NCBI GenBank assembly: GCA_033764725.1
Contig: JANRIR010000051.1
Span: forward strand, 144,202 to 208,201
Length of the DNA: 64,000 nt
DNA from: RI-43 sp033764725
Lineage (GTDB): Bacteria > Pseudomonadota > Alphaproteobacteria > Caulobacterales > Aquidulcibacteraceae
Direction: 5' to 3'
Part shown: positions 17,167-25,487 of the stretch, in pieces
How positions within the stretch are numbered: position 1 is the first letter of the stretch
How the letters are laid out: every line of letters begins with the position of its first letter
Notes under the pieces: model-generated
The model's input: the letters and a program-made list of their open reading frames with translations, nothing else
Database searches by the model: none
Told to the model about the DNA's origin: nothing
Made by a program: the position numbers and the translations under genes

Positions 17167-18195
17167 ATGGACGGCGACGACGAGGACGACGGCGCGATCC
17201 GCGCCGTGCGCGCGCCGGCGGACGCAGCGCACACGCGCATCGACGCGTACCTGTCGCAGGCGTGGCCGGATCTCTCGCGCGCCCGCATCCAGGGCCTCAT
17301 CGGCGCCGGCAAACTGACCTGCGATGGGCGTCCGGTGACGGCAGCTCGAGACAAGCCGCGGGCTGGCGCGCTCTATGAACTGACCTTGCCCCCGCCTGCG
17401 CCCGCCGCGCCGCAGCCCGAGGCGATCCCGCTCTCCGTTGTGTACGAGGACGCCCATCTGATCGTCGTCGACAAGCCGGCGGGCATGGCGGCCCATCCGG
17501 CGCCGGGCTCTATGGCGGGCACCTTGGTCAACGCGCTGCTGCACCATTGCGCTGGGTCCCTTGCCGGGATCGGCGGGGTGGCGCGGCCGGGCATCGTGCA
17601 CCGCATCGACAAGGACACGACCGGGCTGATCGTCGCCGCCAAGACGGATGCCGCGCATGCCGGGCTGGCGGCGCTGTTCGCGCGCCACGATCTGGAGCGG
17701 GTGTATTACGCCGTCGTTCGCGGCGCGCCTGCGCCGCGCAATGGCGTCATCGACAACCGGCTCACGCGCTCGGCGGAGGACCGGCGAAAATTCGTCGTCG
17801 TGCGCGACCCCGCGTCAGAGGCCGGGCGGCGCGCCGTCACGCGCTATTGGACGATCGAGGCGTTCGGCCAAATCCGCGACGCGACGGCGGGCGCGCCGGC
17901 TGCGGCGCTGATCGAGTGCCGCCTCGAAACGGGCCGCACGCACCAGATCCGCGCCCATCTCGCGCATCTCGGCTGCCCGCTGATCGGCGATCCGCTCTAC
18001 GGCAAATTCCGCGGCCTCAAGGCGGCCGGACCGCATGCTGACGCCGCGGAGGCCGCCGCCCGCGCGTTCCCGCGCCAGGCGCTGCACGCCGCCGTGCTCG
18101 GGTTCGTCCACCCGATTACGGGGGCTACGCTGCGATTCACTGCGGCGACGCCCGACGACATGGCCGCCCTGCTCGGAGCGCTCAGGGCGCTCTAG
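17167..18195 (+). CDS. rluD: RluA-family 23S rRNA pseudouridine synthase (RluD-like)
   Basis: A 342-residue enzyme with an N-terminal S4 RNA-binding domain (about 23-75, RIDAYLSQAWPDLSRARIQG) and a pseudouridine synthase domain. The catalytic aspartate is D148 in HRIDKDTTGL; LETGRTHQIRAHLAHLGCP and GDPLYG follow. RluD converts uridines in helix 69 of 23S rRNA. The start is uncertain: ATG 17167 is used, while a TTG at 17137 sits directly after AAGGGA. It is divergent from the TonB receptor and lies just upstream of a methyltransferase and rpoH, a linkage common in this class. Confidence 0.9.
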   Translation: MDGDDEDDGAIRAVRAPADAAHTRIDAYLSQAWPDLSRARIQGLIGAGKLTCDGRPVTAARDKPRAGALYELTLPPPAPAAPQPEAIPLSVVYEDAHLIVVDKPAGMAAHPAPGSMAGTLVNALLHHCAGSLAGIGGVARPGIVHRIDKDTTGLIVAAKTDAAHAGLAALFARHDLERVYYAVVRGAPAPRNGVIDNRLTRSAEDRRKFVVVRDPASEAGRRAVTRYWTIEAFGQIRDATAGAPAAALIECRLETGRTHQIRAHLAHLGCPLIGDPLYGKFRGLKAAGPHADAAEAAARAFPRQALHAAVLGFVHPITGATLRFTAATPDDMAALLGALRAL

Positions 18196-18361
18196 GGTCG
18201 CGGCGGCGGACGTTCACTCCACGCAAACCGCCGCCCTGTGAGCGGGGCTGCCAGCGACGCCGCTTCCCGCGGCGCCTGCGCCCTTCGTGTTCGAATCTTT
18301 CGAAATGACATTGCATGGGTGTAATGCGGGTGCTTGGGTGCCGCGCGCCAAGGGGGCCGCC

Positions 18362-19069
18362 ATGTCCTATGACCGGTACCAGGAATGGAAGGGCTGGGGC
18401 GGCGCAGACGCGTTCACTGTCCGCGACCCGGGCTATTACCGCGCCGAATTCAGAGGCCTCCCGCTGAAAGGCGCACGCGTCATCGAGATCGGCTTCGGCG
18501 ACGGCGCCTGCCTCGCCTGGCTGAAGAGCGTCGGGGCGGAGGTCACCGGGCTGGAGATACAGGAGGGCCTGGTCGCCCTGGCGCGGGAGCGCGGCTTCGA
18601 CGCCCGCCTTGCCGACGACTTCGACTGGTCGGCCCATGCCGGCGCGATCGACCTGATCTGCGGCTTCGACGTGCTCGAGCATTTTGGCGACGACGCCATG
18701 GCCGACCTGCTGCGCCGGTGCGCTGTAGCGCTCAAGCACGGCGGCGTGTGTCTGTTCCGTACGCCGAACGGGGCCTCGCCCTTCGGGCTGCATCTGCAGC
18801 ATGCCGACATCACCCACGTCACGCCGGTGACCGGCGCCCGGATGCGGCACCTGCTGCTGGAAAAGCGGCTCGACGGCTTGACCCTCGAGACCTGGCGCGA
18901 CCAGGCGCAATCCCCTGGCAAAGGGCTCGGCGCGGTCCGCAAGGCCCTTAGTGGCATGATGCGGGCGCTGACCCGCTTCATCATCCACAACGGCTATCTC
19001 AGGGGCGAACCGATCCCCCTGGCGCAGAACGCCGTGATCGTGCTGCGCCGAACGGCTGCGCCGGCCTAG
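18362..19069 (+). CDS. Class I SAM-dependent methyltransferase
   Basis: A 235-residue protein with a Rossmann methyltransferase fold. Motif I is VIEIGFGDGA (residues 40-49), the acidic end of strand 2 is TGLEIQEG, and motif II/III is LICGFDVLEHFGDDAMADLL followed by GGVCLFRTPN. This is the pattern of Methyltransf_11/23 enzymes that act on small molecules, quinones or surface glycans. The ATG at 18362 has AAGGGGG 6 bp upstream. It sits between the pseudouridine synthase and rpoH on the same strand. Substrate unknown. Confidence 0.85.
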   Translation: MSYDRYQEWKGWGGADAFTVRDPGYYRAEFRGLPLKGARVIEIGFGDGACLAWLKSVGAEVTGLEIQEGLVALARERGFDARLADDFDWSAHAGAIDLICGFDVLEHFGDDAMADLLRRCAVALKHGGVCLFRTPNGASPFGLHLQHADITHVTPVTGARMRHLLLEKRLDGLTLETWRDQAQSPGKGLGAVRKALSGMMRALTRFIIHNGYLRGEPIPLAQNAVIVLRRTAAPA

Positions 19070-19137
19070 CCGCCGCTTCGTCGCCTTTTCGCCGCGGCGG
19101 GCGTATAGAAAACCTATCACCGAGGTAGGAGATTCGG

Positions 19138-19168
19138 CTTCGAAAACGCTGAACGCTTCCTATATGGT
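19138..19168 (+). promoter_or_regulatory. Candidate heat-shock (sigma-32 type) promoter of rpoH
   Basis: CTTC at 19138-19141, a 17-bp spacer, and CCTATATGGT at 19159-19168. The alphaproteobacterial sigma-32 consensus recalled from the literature is CTTG-N17-CYTATNTNNG, so this is one mismatch in each box with exact spacing. A transcript would start about 35 bp before the rpoH ATG, suggesting rpoH autoregulation. Confidence 0.6.
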
Positions 19169-19205
19169 TCATCGGCCGCTCACCCGGCCAGGGGATCACA
19201 CGACC

Positions 19206-20099
19206 ATGGCATCGACCGCGCTGACGCTTGCGCTTTCGCCCGAACAGGGCCTGCAACGCTACCTTTCCGAGATCCGGAAGTTCCCGATGCTCGAGAAGGA
19301 TCGCGAATTCATGCTCGCCAAACGCTGGCAGGAGCATGGCGACACCGAGGCCGCCCACACCCTGGTCACCTCCCACCTGCGCCTCGTGGCCAAGATCGCC
19401 ATGGGGTATCGCGGCTATGGCCTGCCGATCGGGGAAGTCATCTCCGAGGGCAATGTGGGCCTGATGCAGGCGGTCAAAAAGTTCGATCCGGACAAGGGCT
19501 TCCGCCTGGCGACCTACGCCATGTGGTGGATCCGCGCCTCGATCCAGGAATACATCCTGCGGTCGTGGTCGCTGGTGAAGATGGGCACGACCGCGGCGCA
19601 AAAGAAGCTGTTCTTCAATCTGCGCCGCATGAAGGGCGAGATTTCCGCGCTCGAGGAAGGCGATCTGCGCCCCGAGCACGTCGCCACCATCGCCCACAAG
19701 CTGGCGGTGACCGAGGACGAGGTCATCTCGATGAACCGCCGCCTCTCGGGCGGCGACGCGAGCCTGAACGCGCCGGTAGGCGCCGAGGGCGACGCCGAAT
19801 GGCAGGACTGGCTCAAGGACGACGGCGCCGAAGACCAGGAAGAGCGCCTCGCCAATACCGAGGAGTTCGGCGCGCGCATGACGCTGCTCCAGGCCGCGAT
19901 GGCGACGCTGAGCGAGCGCGAGCGCCACATCATCGAAGAGCGCCGCTTGAAGGACGAGCCGACCACCCTGGAGGACCTCTCCAAGGAATACGGCGTCAGC
20001 CGCGAGCGGGTGCGCCAGATCGAGGTGCGCGCCTTCGAGAAGCTGCAAAAGGCGATGAAGCGCGCCGCGCAGGACCGCGGGATGTCGGCCGCCGCCTAA
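19206..20099 (+). CDS. rpoH: RNA polymerase sigma-32 factor RpoH
   Basis: A 297-residue heat-shock sigma factor that directs RNA polymerase to chaperone and protease promoters. Region 1.2/2.1 begins QRYLSEIRKFPMLEKDREFM; region 2.2-2.4 contains GLMQAVKKFDPDKGFRLATY and WWIRASIQEYILRSWSLVK; the RpoH box reads QKKLFFNLRRMK; region 4.2 is DLSKEYGVSRERVRQIEVRA. ATG 19206 is used. AGGGGA lies about 10 bp upstream. A likely self-recognised promoter precedes it. Length and motifs are complete. Confidence 0.97.
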   Translation: MASTALTLALSPEQGLQRYLSEIRKFPMLEKDREFMLAKRWQEHGDTEAAHTLVTSHLRLVAKIAMGYRGYGLPIGEVISEGNVGLMQAVKKFDPDKGFRLATYAMWWIRASIQEYILRSWSLVKMGTTAAQKKLFFNLRRMKGEISALEEGDLRPEHVATIAHKLAVTEDEVISMNRRLSGGDASLNAPVGAEGDAEWQDWLKDDGAEDQEERLANTEEFGARMTLLQAAMATLSERERHIIEERRLKDEPTTLEDLSKEYGVSRERVRQIEVRAFEKLQKAMKRAAQDRGMSAAA

Positions 20100-20138
20100 G
20101 CTGGCCCAGTCTTGACGCCGCCGGCGCCGCGCTTGCAG

Positions 20139-20166
20139 CCTGCCTCCTAAAAAACAGGGAGGCAGG
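20139..20166 (+). promoter_or_regulatory. RNA hairpin sequestering the acyltransferase ribosome binding site
   Basis: A perfect 9-bp inverted repeat, CCTGCCTCC (20139-20147) and GGAGGCAGG (20158-20166), with a 10-base A-rich loop. The right arm contains the Shine-Dalgarno GGAGG and ends directly before the ATG at 20167. In mRNA it would hide the ribosome binding site. No T-run follows, so it is not a terminator. Role inferred. Confidence 0.6.
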
Positions 20167-21273
20167 ATGGACGTCTCTGGCGCGCGCGTTCGCCAGCTCG
20201 ACACGCTGCGCGGCGCAGCGGCGATGCTCGTGGTCGCGTTCCATGTCGGACAGATCTTCGACGGCTATCTCGCGCCGGCGCCGGCCTTCCACGCGATCAA
20301 CGCCTGGATCGACCCCGGCAGGGTCGGCGTGGTCGTGTTCTTCCTGATCAGCGGTTTCGTCATGCCGGGTAGCTTCGCCGGGGCGGGGCCGGCCGCGGTG
20401 GCGACCTTCGCGCGGCGGCGCTTTTTTCGACTGTTTCCTGCGTTTTGGGTCTCGCTGCTGTTTGCGCTCGTGGTGTCGATCGGCCATGGCGGCTTCATCG
20501 ACGGGCCGGACATCACGCCGGCGATGATCGCCGCCAACGCGACCATGCTGCCCTCGCTGTTCGGGCAATATCAGGTCGTCGGCGTGTATTGGACGCTCGA
20601 GGTCGAGCTCGCCTTCTATGTGCTGCTCGCCGCGATCTTCTGGCGCGCGCCGCTGAGCGGCGACGGCGCCGCGCGCCTGGCGTTCCTGACGCTGGGCCTG
20701 TGCATTGCCTATGGCGTCGTCGCGCGGCCGCTCGGCTGGTCGGACAAGCCGCCCCTGAACGATCGCCTGTTTCAAGCGCTGCTTCACCTGTCGATCATGT
20801 TCGCCGGCGTCGCGGTGCGCCGGCATTGGGATGCGGGCGGGTCGAGCGCGGCCATGCGCGGCGCGCCGCCATTGCTGCTTGCGCTGGCGGCGACGTGGTC
20901 GGCGCTGCTCGTCGGCGGCGCGGCCGCACAGATCGTGGCGGAAGGCTTTGGGCCTGGCGCGCTGCGCACGCCGCTGACCTACGCCGCAGCGATCGCCATT
21001 TTCTTTTTCGGCCTTGCGCGGCGCGAAACCGGCGTGATCGGCCCCCTGCTCGGAGACCGCAGCTACAGCCTCTATCTGATCCATGTTCCGGTGATCATCG
21101 CCCTCGTCGACGTCACGCGCGCGTTCGAGCTCGAGGCGCTGAGATCGTTTCCCATTTTCGCAAGCGTCAGCGTGGCGCTGTCCCTGGCGCTGGCGCAAGC
21201 GATGTATGTCTGGATCGAGAAGCCCGCGATCGCAATGGGCCGACGGCGGCGCATTCCCGTCGCTGCGCGGTAA
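20167..21273 (+). CDS. Acyltransferase family 3 (OafA/YrhL-type) membrane protein
   Basis: A 368-residue inner-membrane protein with about ten helices. It starts with the family signature VRQLDTLRGAAAMLVVAFHV, where the R and H residues are the conserved catalytic ones, then VGVVVFFLISGFVM, RRRFFRLFPAFWVSL and VYWTLEVELAFYVLL. Such proteins O-acetylate or succinylate surface glycans, lipopolysaccharide or small molecules. The end LLGDRSYSLYLIHVPV is also typical. The strong GGAGG site sits inside a perfect hairpin, so translation may be controlled. The substrate cannot be deduced; it is not in a glycan cluster. Confidence 0.9.
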   Translation: MDVSGARVRQLDTLRGAAAMLVVAFHVGQIFDGYLAPAPAFHAINAWIDPGRVGVVVFFLISGFVMPGSFAGAGPAAVATFARRRFFRLFPAFWVSLLFALVVSIGHGGFIDGPDITPAMIAANATMLPSLFGQYQVVGVYWTLEVELAFYVLLAAIFWRAPLSGDGAARLAFLTLGLCIAYGVVARPLGWSDKPPLNDRLFQALLHLSIMFAGVAVRRHWDAGGSSAAMRGAPPLLLALAATWSALLVGGAAAQIVAEGFGPGALRTPLTYAAAIAIFFFGLARRETGVIGPLLGDRSYSLYLIHVPVIIALVDVTRAFELEALRSFPIFASVSVALSLALAQAMYVWIEKPAIAMGRRRRIPVAAR

Positions 21274-21284
21274 GCGTCATCGCC

Positions 21285-21410
21285 CCCATCGTCCGGCTTC
21301 GCCGGCCACTTCCCCCGCAAGCGGGGGAGAAAGTGCGCTACTCTTTGCTCCCCCGCGCGCAAGGGAGCTGGCCGCGAAGCGGACTGTGGGGGGCATCTGC
21401 GCCCCCTCGT
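21285..21410. repeat. Palindromic intergenic element, family 2, copy 1
   Basis: A string of hairpins between convergent genes: CCGGCTTCGCCGG, TCCCCCGC-AA-GCGGGGGA (21311-21328, perfect), GCTCCC...GGGAGC (about 21347-21369) and a G/C-rich end. It shares the style but not the sequence of family 1. A related element lies at 31515-31626. It could terminate transcription of both flanking genes. Confidence 0.75.
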
Positions 21411-21418
21411 TAGGGCCG

Positions 21419-23293
21419 TTAGGCCGAAATCTGATGCGCCGCGCCTGCGTCGCGCGCCGGGCTCTCTTCGCGCGCGGCTTCCAGGCGCTCCGTCAGCGCG
21501 CGGTATTGCGCCCACAGCGCCTGCGGCACGCGCTCGCCGAACCGCTCATAGAACGCGGGGATCAGCGAAGCCTCTTCGGCCCACACCTCGGCGTCGACCG
21601 ACAACAGAAGTTGCAATTGCGCCGGCGACAGATCGAGTCCGGCCGTATCAAGCGCGCCCGGCGCCGGCAGACGGCCGATCGGCGTCGCCTTCGCGGCGGC
21701 GCGCCCGTCGAGACGTTCGAAGATCCATTTCAGCACGCGCACATTGTCGCCGAAGCCCGGCCACACGAACTTGCCGCGTTCGTCCTTGCGGAACCAGTTT
21801 ACGAAATAAATCTTCGGCAGCTTGGACGCATCGGCCTTGGCGCCGAGCTTCAGCCAATGAGCGAAATAATCGCCCATATTGTAGCCGCAGAACGGCAGCA
21901 TCGCGAAGGGGTCGCGACGCAATTCGCCGACCTTGTTCTCCGCCGCAGCGGTGCCCTCGGAGGCGACGTTCGCCGCCAGGAACACGCCGTGCGCCCAATC
22001 GAACGCTTCGGTCACCAGCGGCACCGCACTCGCGCGGCGGCCGCCGAACAGGATGGCGGAGATCGGCACGCCTTTGGGGTCCTGCCATTCCGGCGCGATC
22101 GACGGCGCCTGGCCCGCATGCACCGCAAAGCGCGCATTCGGATGCGCAGCGGGGAATTTGGAATCCGGAAGCCAAGGATTGCCCTGCCAGTCGGTCAGGC
22201 CCGGCGGCGGCGTTTCAGTCATGCCTTCCCACCACACGTCGCCGTCGGCGGTGAGCGCGACATTGGTGAAGACCACATTCTCTTTCAGCGAATCGAGCGC
22301 GTTCTTGTTGGTCTTTTCGCTGGTGCCCGGCGCCACGCCGAAGAAGCCGAATTCCGGATTGACCGCATAGAGCCGGCCATCGTCGCCGAAGCGCATCCAG
22401 GCGATGTCGTCGCCGACAGTTTCGGCTTTCCAGCCCGGCAGCGTCGGCTGCAGCATGGCGAGATTGGTTTTTCCGCACGCGCTGGGGAACGCCGCGGCGA
22501 TGAATTTCGATTGGCCCGCCGGATTGGTGAGCTTGAGGATGAGCATGTGCTCAGCCAGCCAGCCCTCGTCGCGCGCCATCACCGAAGCGATGCGCAGCGC
22601 ATAGCATTTCTTACCGAGAAGCGCGTTGCCGCCATAGCCCGAGCCGTAGGACCAGATCTCGCGCGTCTCCGGGAAATGCACGATCCATTTTTCGTCATTG
22701 CACGGCCACGGCACGTCCTTCTCGCCCGCGGCGAGCGGGGCCCCCAGCGTGTGCACGGCCGGCACGAAGAACCCGTCTTCGCCCAATTGCTCGAGCGCTG
22801 CTTTGCCCATGCGCGTCATCACGCGCATCGAAATGGCGACATAGGCGCTGTCGGTGATCTCGACGCCGAGCGCGGAGATTTTCGACCCCAGCGGGCCCAT
22901 GCAGAACGGCACGACATACATCGTGCGCCCGCGCATGCAGCCGTCGAACAGGCCGTCGAGACGCGTGCGCATTTCGAGCGGGTCGGCCCAATTGTTCGTC
23001 GGGCCGGCGTCTATTTCCTGCTCCGAGCAAATGAACGTGCGGCTCTCGACGCGCGCCACGTCGCGCGGGTCGGAGGCGGCGTAGAAGGAATTGGGCCGCT
23101 TGGCCGGATTAAGGCGCTTGAGCGTGCCCGCGGCGACCAGTTCGTCCGTCAGGGCGGTCCATTCCGCGTCCGACCCATCGCACCAATAAACCCTGTCGGG
23201 TTTGGTCAACGCGGCGATCCGGCCGACCCACGCGATCAGGCCTTGATGTTTCGTGGGGGCTTCTGCGAGCCCTGGAATGTCGGACGATGCCAC
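21419..23293 (-). CDS. pckG: Phosphoenolpyruvate carboxykinase (GTP)
   Basis: A 624-residue enzyme converting oxaloacetate and GTP to phosphoenolpyruvate, the first step of gluconeogenesis. It has the GTP-PEPCK kinase-1a P-loop FPSACGKTNLAML, the metal and kinase-2 region VGDDIAWMRF, the substrate loop MRGRTMYVVPFCMGPLGS, and the guanine-binding FGDNVRVLKWI. The reactive cysteine lies within ACGKTN. GTG 23293 is preferred because AGGAG lies 8 bp upstream; the TTG at 23308 would place that site inside the gene. It is divergent from the PaiB-like gene. Confidence 0.96.
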   Translation of the reverse strand: MASSDIPGLAEAPTKHQGLIAWVGRIAALTKPDRVYWCDGSDAEWTALTDELVAAGTLKRLNPAKRPNSFYAASDPRDVARVESRTFICSEQEIDAGPTNNWADPLEMRTRLDGLFDGCMRGRTMYVVPFCMGPLGSKISALGVEITDSAYVAISMRVMTRMGKAALEQLGEDGFFVPAVHTLGAPLAAGEKDVPWPCNDEKWIVHFPETREIWSYGSGYGGNALLGKKCYALRIASVMARDEGWLAEHMLILKLTNPAGQSKFIAAAFPSACGKTNLAMLQPTLPGWKAETVGDDIAWMRFGDDGRLYAVNPEFGFFGVAPGTSEKTNKNALDSLKENVVFTNVALTADGDVWWEGMTETPPPGLTDWQGNPWLPDSKFPAAHPNARFAVHAGQAPSIAPEWQDPKGVPISAILFGGRRASAVPLVTEAFDWAHGVFLAANVASEGTAAAENKVGELRRDPFAMLPFCGYNMGDYFAHWLKLGAKADASKLPKIYFVNWFRKDERGKFVWPGFGDNVRVLKWIFERLDGRAAAKATPIGRLPAPGALDTAGLDLSPAQLQLLLSVDAEVWAEEASLIPAFYERFGERVPQALWAQYRALTERLEAAREESPARDAGAAHQISA

Positions 23294-23526
23294 CAGCGAT
23301 CTCCTCAACGCCTAGCGCCGGCTGCGCCTGCTCCGGACGCAGCTTCAGCCTTCAAGTGCGGGCTCTCCCCCTGCCCCGGTTCAGACCAAACAGGTTGATG
23401 ACCGATCGTCAATGTGCGCGCACGCCGCCGACCGCCCGTCCTCGAAGCTGCCGCGATCCAAAGCAAGGACCGCGCCGCGAGAAGCGCCCCTTCTCACCGA
23501 CAGCCTCGATGCGATAGAGCGGCTCA

Positions 23527-24162
23527 ATGTCGCTCTACGCCCATCCCTTGCACCAGATGGAGGCGGACGCCGCCTGGCGGGCGCTTGCCGCCCATGACCG
23601 CCTGGCGATCCTGGTGGTCCAAGGCACGAACGGCTTCGAGGCCGTCCACGCGCCGATCCTGGCCGCCACGGAGGCCGACGGTCACCAAAGCGTGAAGCTG
23701 CACGTCGCCCGCGCCAACGGGATTTGGCGGGCCGCGCCGGGGCCGGCGATGCTGATCGCGCCGGGCCCGCAGGCCTATGTGACGCCGTCGGCTTATGAAA
23801 CCAAACGCCGAACCGGGCGCGCCGTGCCGACCTGGAATTACGAGGCGGTCCACGCCTGGGGCGACCTCACGGCCTTCGACGACGCCGACGCGCTGCGTGC
23901 TCTGGTGGCGGCGTTGTCGGACCGTCACGAGGCCGGCCGGCCGGAGCCCTGGGCGCTGTCGGATGCGCCGGAGGACTATACTGCACGCCTAGTGGCGGGG
24001 ATCGTAGGGTTGTCGCTGCGGGTGACCCGGATCGTCGGCAAGGCGAAACTGTCACAGGAGAAGCCGGCGGAGGATTTCGCCGGCGTCGTGCAGGCGCTGA
24101 CGGAGTCGCCCGATCCACGCGACGCGGAGACCGCGGCGGCGATGCGGCGCGCGCGCAGCTAG
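23527..24162 (+). CDS. FMN-binding PaiB-family protein
   Basis: A 211-residue protein of the PaiB / FMN-binding split-barrel family. Visible family features: the N-terminal YAHPLHQMEADAAWRALAAH, the central ARANGIWRAAP and QAYVTPSAYETKRRTGRAVPTWNYEAVHAWG, and the C-terminal VGLSLRVTRIVGKAKLSQEK. PaiB of Bacillus was described as a negative regulator of sporulation and degradative genes; biochemical roles elsewhere are unclear. It is divergent from pckG across about 230 bp. It converges with the Yip1 gene with a 4-bp overlap. Confidence 0.9.
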   Translation: MSLYAHPLHQMEADAAWRALAAHDRLAILVVQGTNGFEAVHAPILAATEADGHQSVKLHVARANGIWRAAPGPAMLIAPGPQAYVTPSAYETKRRTGRAVPTWNYEAVHAWGDLTAFDDADALRALVAALSDRHEAGRPEPWALSDAPEDYTARLVAGIVGLSLRVTRIVGKAKLSQEKPAEDFAGVVQALTESPDPRDAETAAAMRRARS

Positions 24163-24830
24163 AGCCGGCCCACCCCGGTGATGCAGCTCGACAGCATGAA
24201 CAGCACAACCAGCGCGATCAGCGCCGCGATGGTCACCGTGGCGGCGTAGCCCATCGCGCGGTCGGGCGGGGTCTTCATCAAGGGCGGCAGGCCGCGCAGC
24301 AGCAGCCATGCCGACAGCCCCATTCCGATGAGGCCGATCCACCAGACCGGCGGCCACAGCGCGAAGACGCCGCTCAGGAAGGCTGGCGTGGCGGCGTAGG
24401 CGCCGACCTTGAGGGCGGCGAGGTCGTCCTTGTCGGCCTCGAACTGATCAGCCAAGGCGTTGATGAGGACGCCCAGAAAATAGATCAGCGCCACACTGAG
24501 CGCGAATGCGATGACGCCGGACGTCAGCGCCTGTCCCAAATCGACGCGCACCACCTGCCCGCCGATGCGCTCGCCGAACAGCGTCTGGCCGATGAACCCG
24601 AAGGCCGGCGGAATCGCGGCCAGCGGGGCGACATAGCCCGCCAGGATGGCCTGCGCGGTGGTCCGCTCGTCGCGAATTTGCGCCCATTCGGCGTCCGGCT
24701 TCACCAGAAGCCCATAGGCGCGGCTGAGGATGAACTCAGCCTTCTGCCGGGCGGCGGCGGCGTGCGCGTTGCGGTCTGAGCCGTGCGTGGGGGCCGGCTC
24801 CGTCTCCTGGGCGTCGTTGTCGCTGGCCAT
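24159..24830 (-). CDS. Yip1-family integral membrane protein
   Basis: A 223-residue protein. After a polar N-terminus of about 35 residues come the RAYGLLVKPDAEWAQI motif typical of Yip1/DUF1282 proteins and five hydrophobic helices: AILAGYVAPLAAIPPAFGFI, VIAFALSVALIYFLGVLINA, the short FLSGVFALWP, WWIGLIGMGLSAWLLLRGLP, and AATVTIAALIALVVLFMLSS. It is an inner-membrane protein of unknown function. ATG 24830 is used. Downstream genes converge on it. Confidence 0.85.
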   Translation of the reverse strand: MASDNDAQETEPAPTHGSDRNAHAAAARQKAEFILSRAYGLLVKPDAEWAQIRDERTTAQAILAGYVAPLAAIPPAFGFIGQTLFGERIGGQVVRVDLGQALTSGVIAFALSVALIYFLGVLINALADQFEADKDDLAALKVGAYAATPAFLSGVFALWPPVWWIGLIGMGLSAWLLLRGLPPLMKTPPDRAMGYAATVTIAALIALVVLFMLSSCITGVGRL

Positions 24831-24901
24831 AAGCGGCTCCTTGGCCGGCGTTCTAGCCTGCGGGCGCCTCGACCGCTACTCAGCGACGCGCGCTGGCGCC
24901 G

Positions 24902-25468
24902 CTAGGCGTTCGCGGCCAACGCAGCCAGGTAGCGGTCTAGAAAGGCGGGGTCGCGGATGCGTCCCACGCCGTCGAGCCAGTAATCCGCCACAACAGACTC
25001 CGCCAGGGCGTCGATGGCGACAAACGCCTGCTTGAGCGCCGCCAAGTGCGCGGCCTCGTTTGTGCGCGCCTCAAACCAGATCGACCCAACGAGCGGGCCG
25101 TCAGTCTCAAGCTTGATGAAACACGACGAGTCGAAGCCATAGGCGTGCGCGTCGGTTTCGAAGGCCCCGAGCGGGTCCTCGCCGTGGAAGCCTGCCGTCG
25201 CGGTGGCGGCGAAGCGGCGTATGCGCGGCATCACGGCTGCGAGCGCAGCGTCGACCGCGACGAGCGCGAGACCTGCATCGGCATAGCGCACGCGCGGCGC
25301 GCCGACGACATGGATGTCCGTCCACCCGAGTCCGTCGGGCGCGGCGTTGCGCGCCGCCGCCTCGCCCGCGCGCGCCACATCTGCGCGAACCTCGAAAAAG
25401 GCCGCGACGGGATGCAACGACCGCATGCCCCAATCGTCTTCGTGAATGTGGATCGATGTCTCGCTCAT
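24902..25468 (-). CDS. Hypothetical cytoplasmic protein
   Basis: A 188-residue protein without signal peptide or membrane segment. The N-terminus SIHIHEDDWGMRSLHPVAA is acidic and histidine-rich. The C-terminal third (TDGPLVGSIWFEARTNEAAHLAALKQAFVAID...DYWLDGVGRIRDPAFLDRYLA) looks like a strand-helix-strand unit. The first 20 residues, rich in H/D/E, could bind a metal. I do not recognise a family. The gene starts 19 bp downstream of purA on the same strand and is probably co-transcribed with it. Confidence 0.7.
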   Translation of the reverse strand: MSETSIHIHEDDWGMRSLHPVAAFFEVRADVARAGEAAARNAAPDGLGWTDIHVVGAPRVRYADAGLALVAVDAALAAVMPRIRRFAATATAGFHGEDPLGAFETDAHAYGFDSSCFIKLETDGPLVGSIWFEARTNEAAHLAALKQAFVAIDALAESVVADYWLDGVGRIRDPAFLDRYLAALAANA

Positions 25469-25487
25469 TGCGGCGCGCGCCTCCGCC

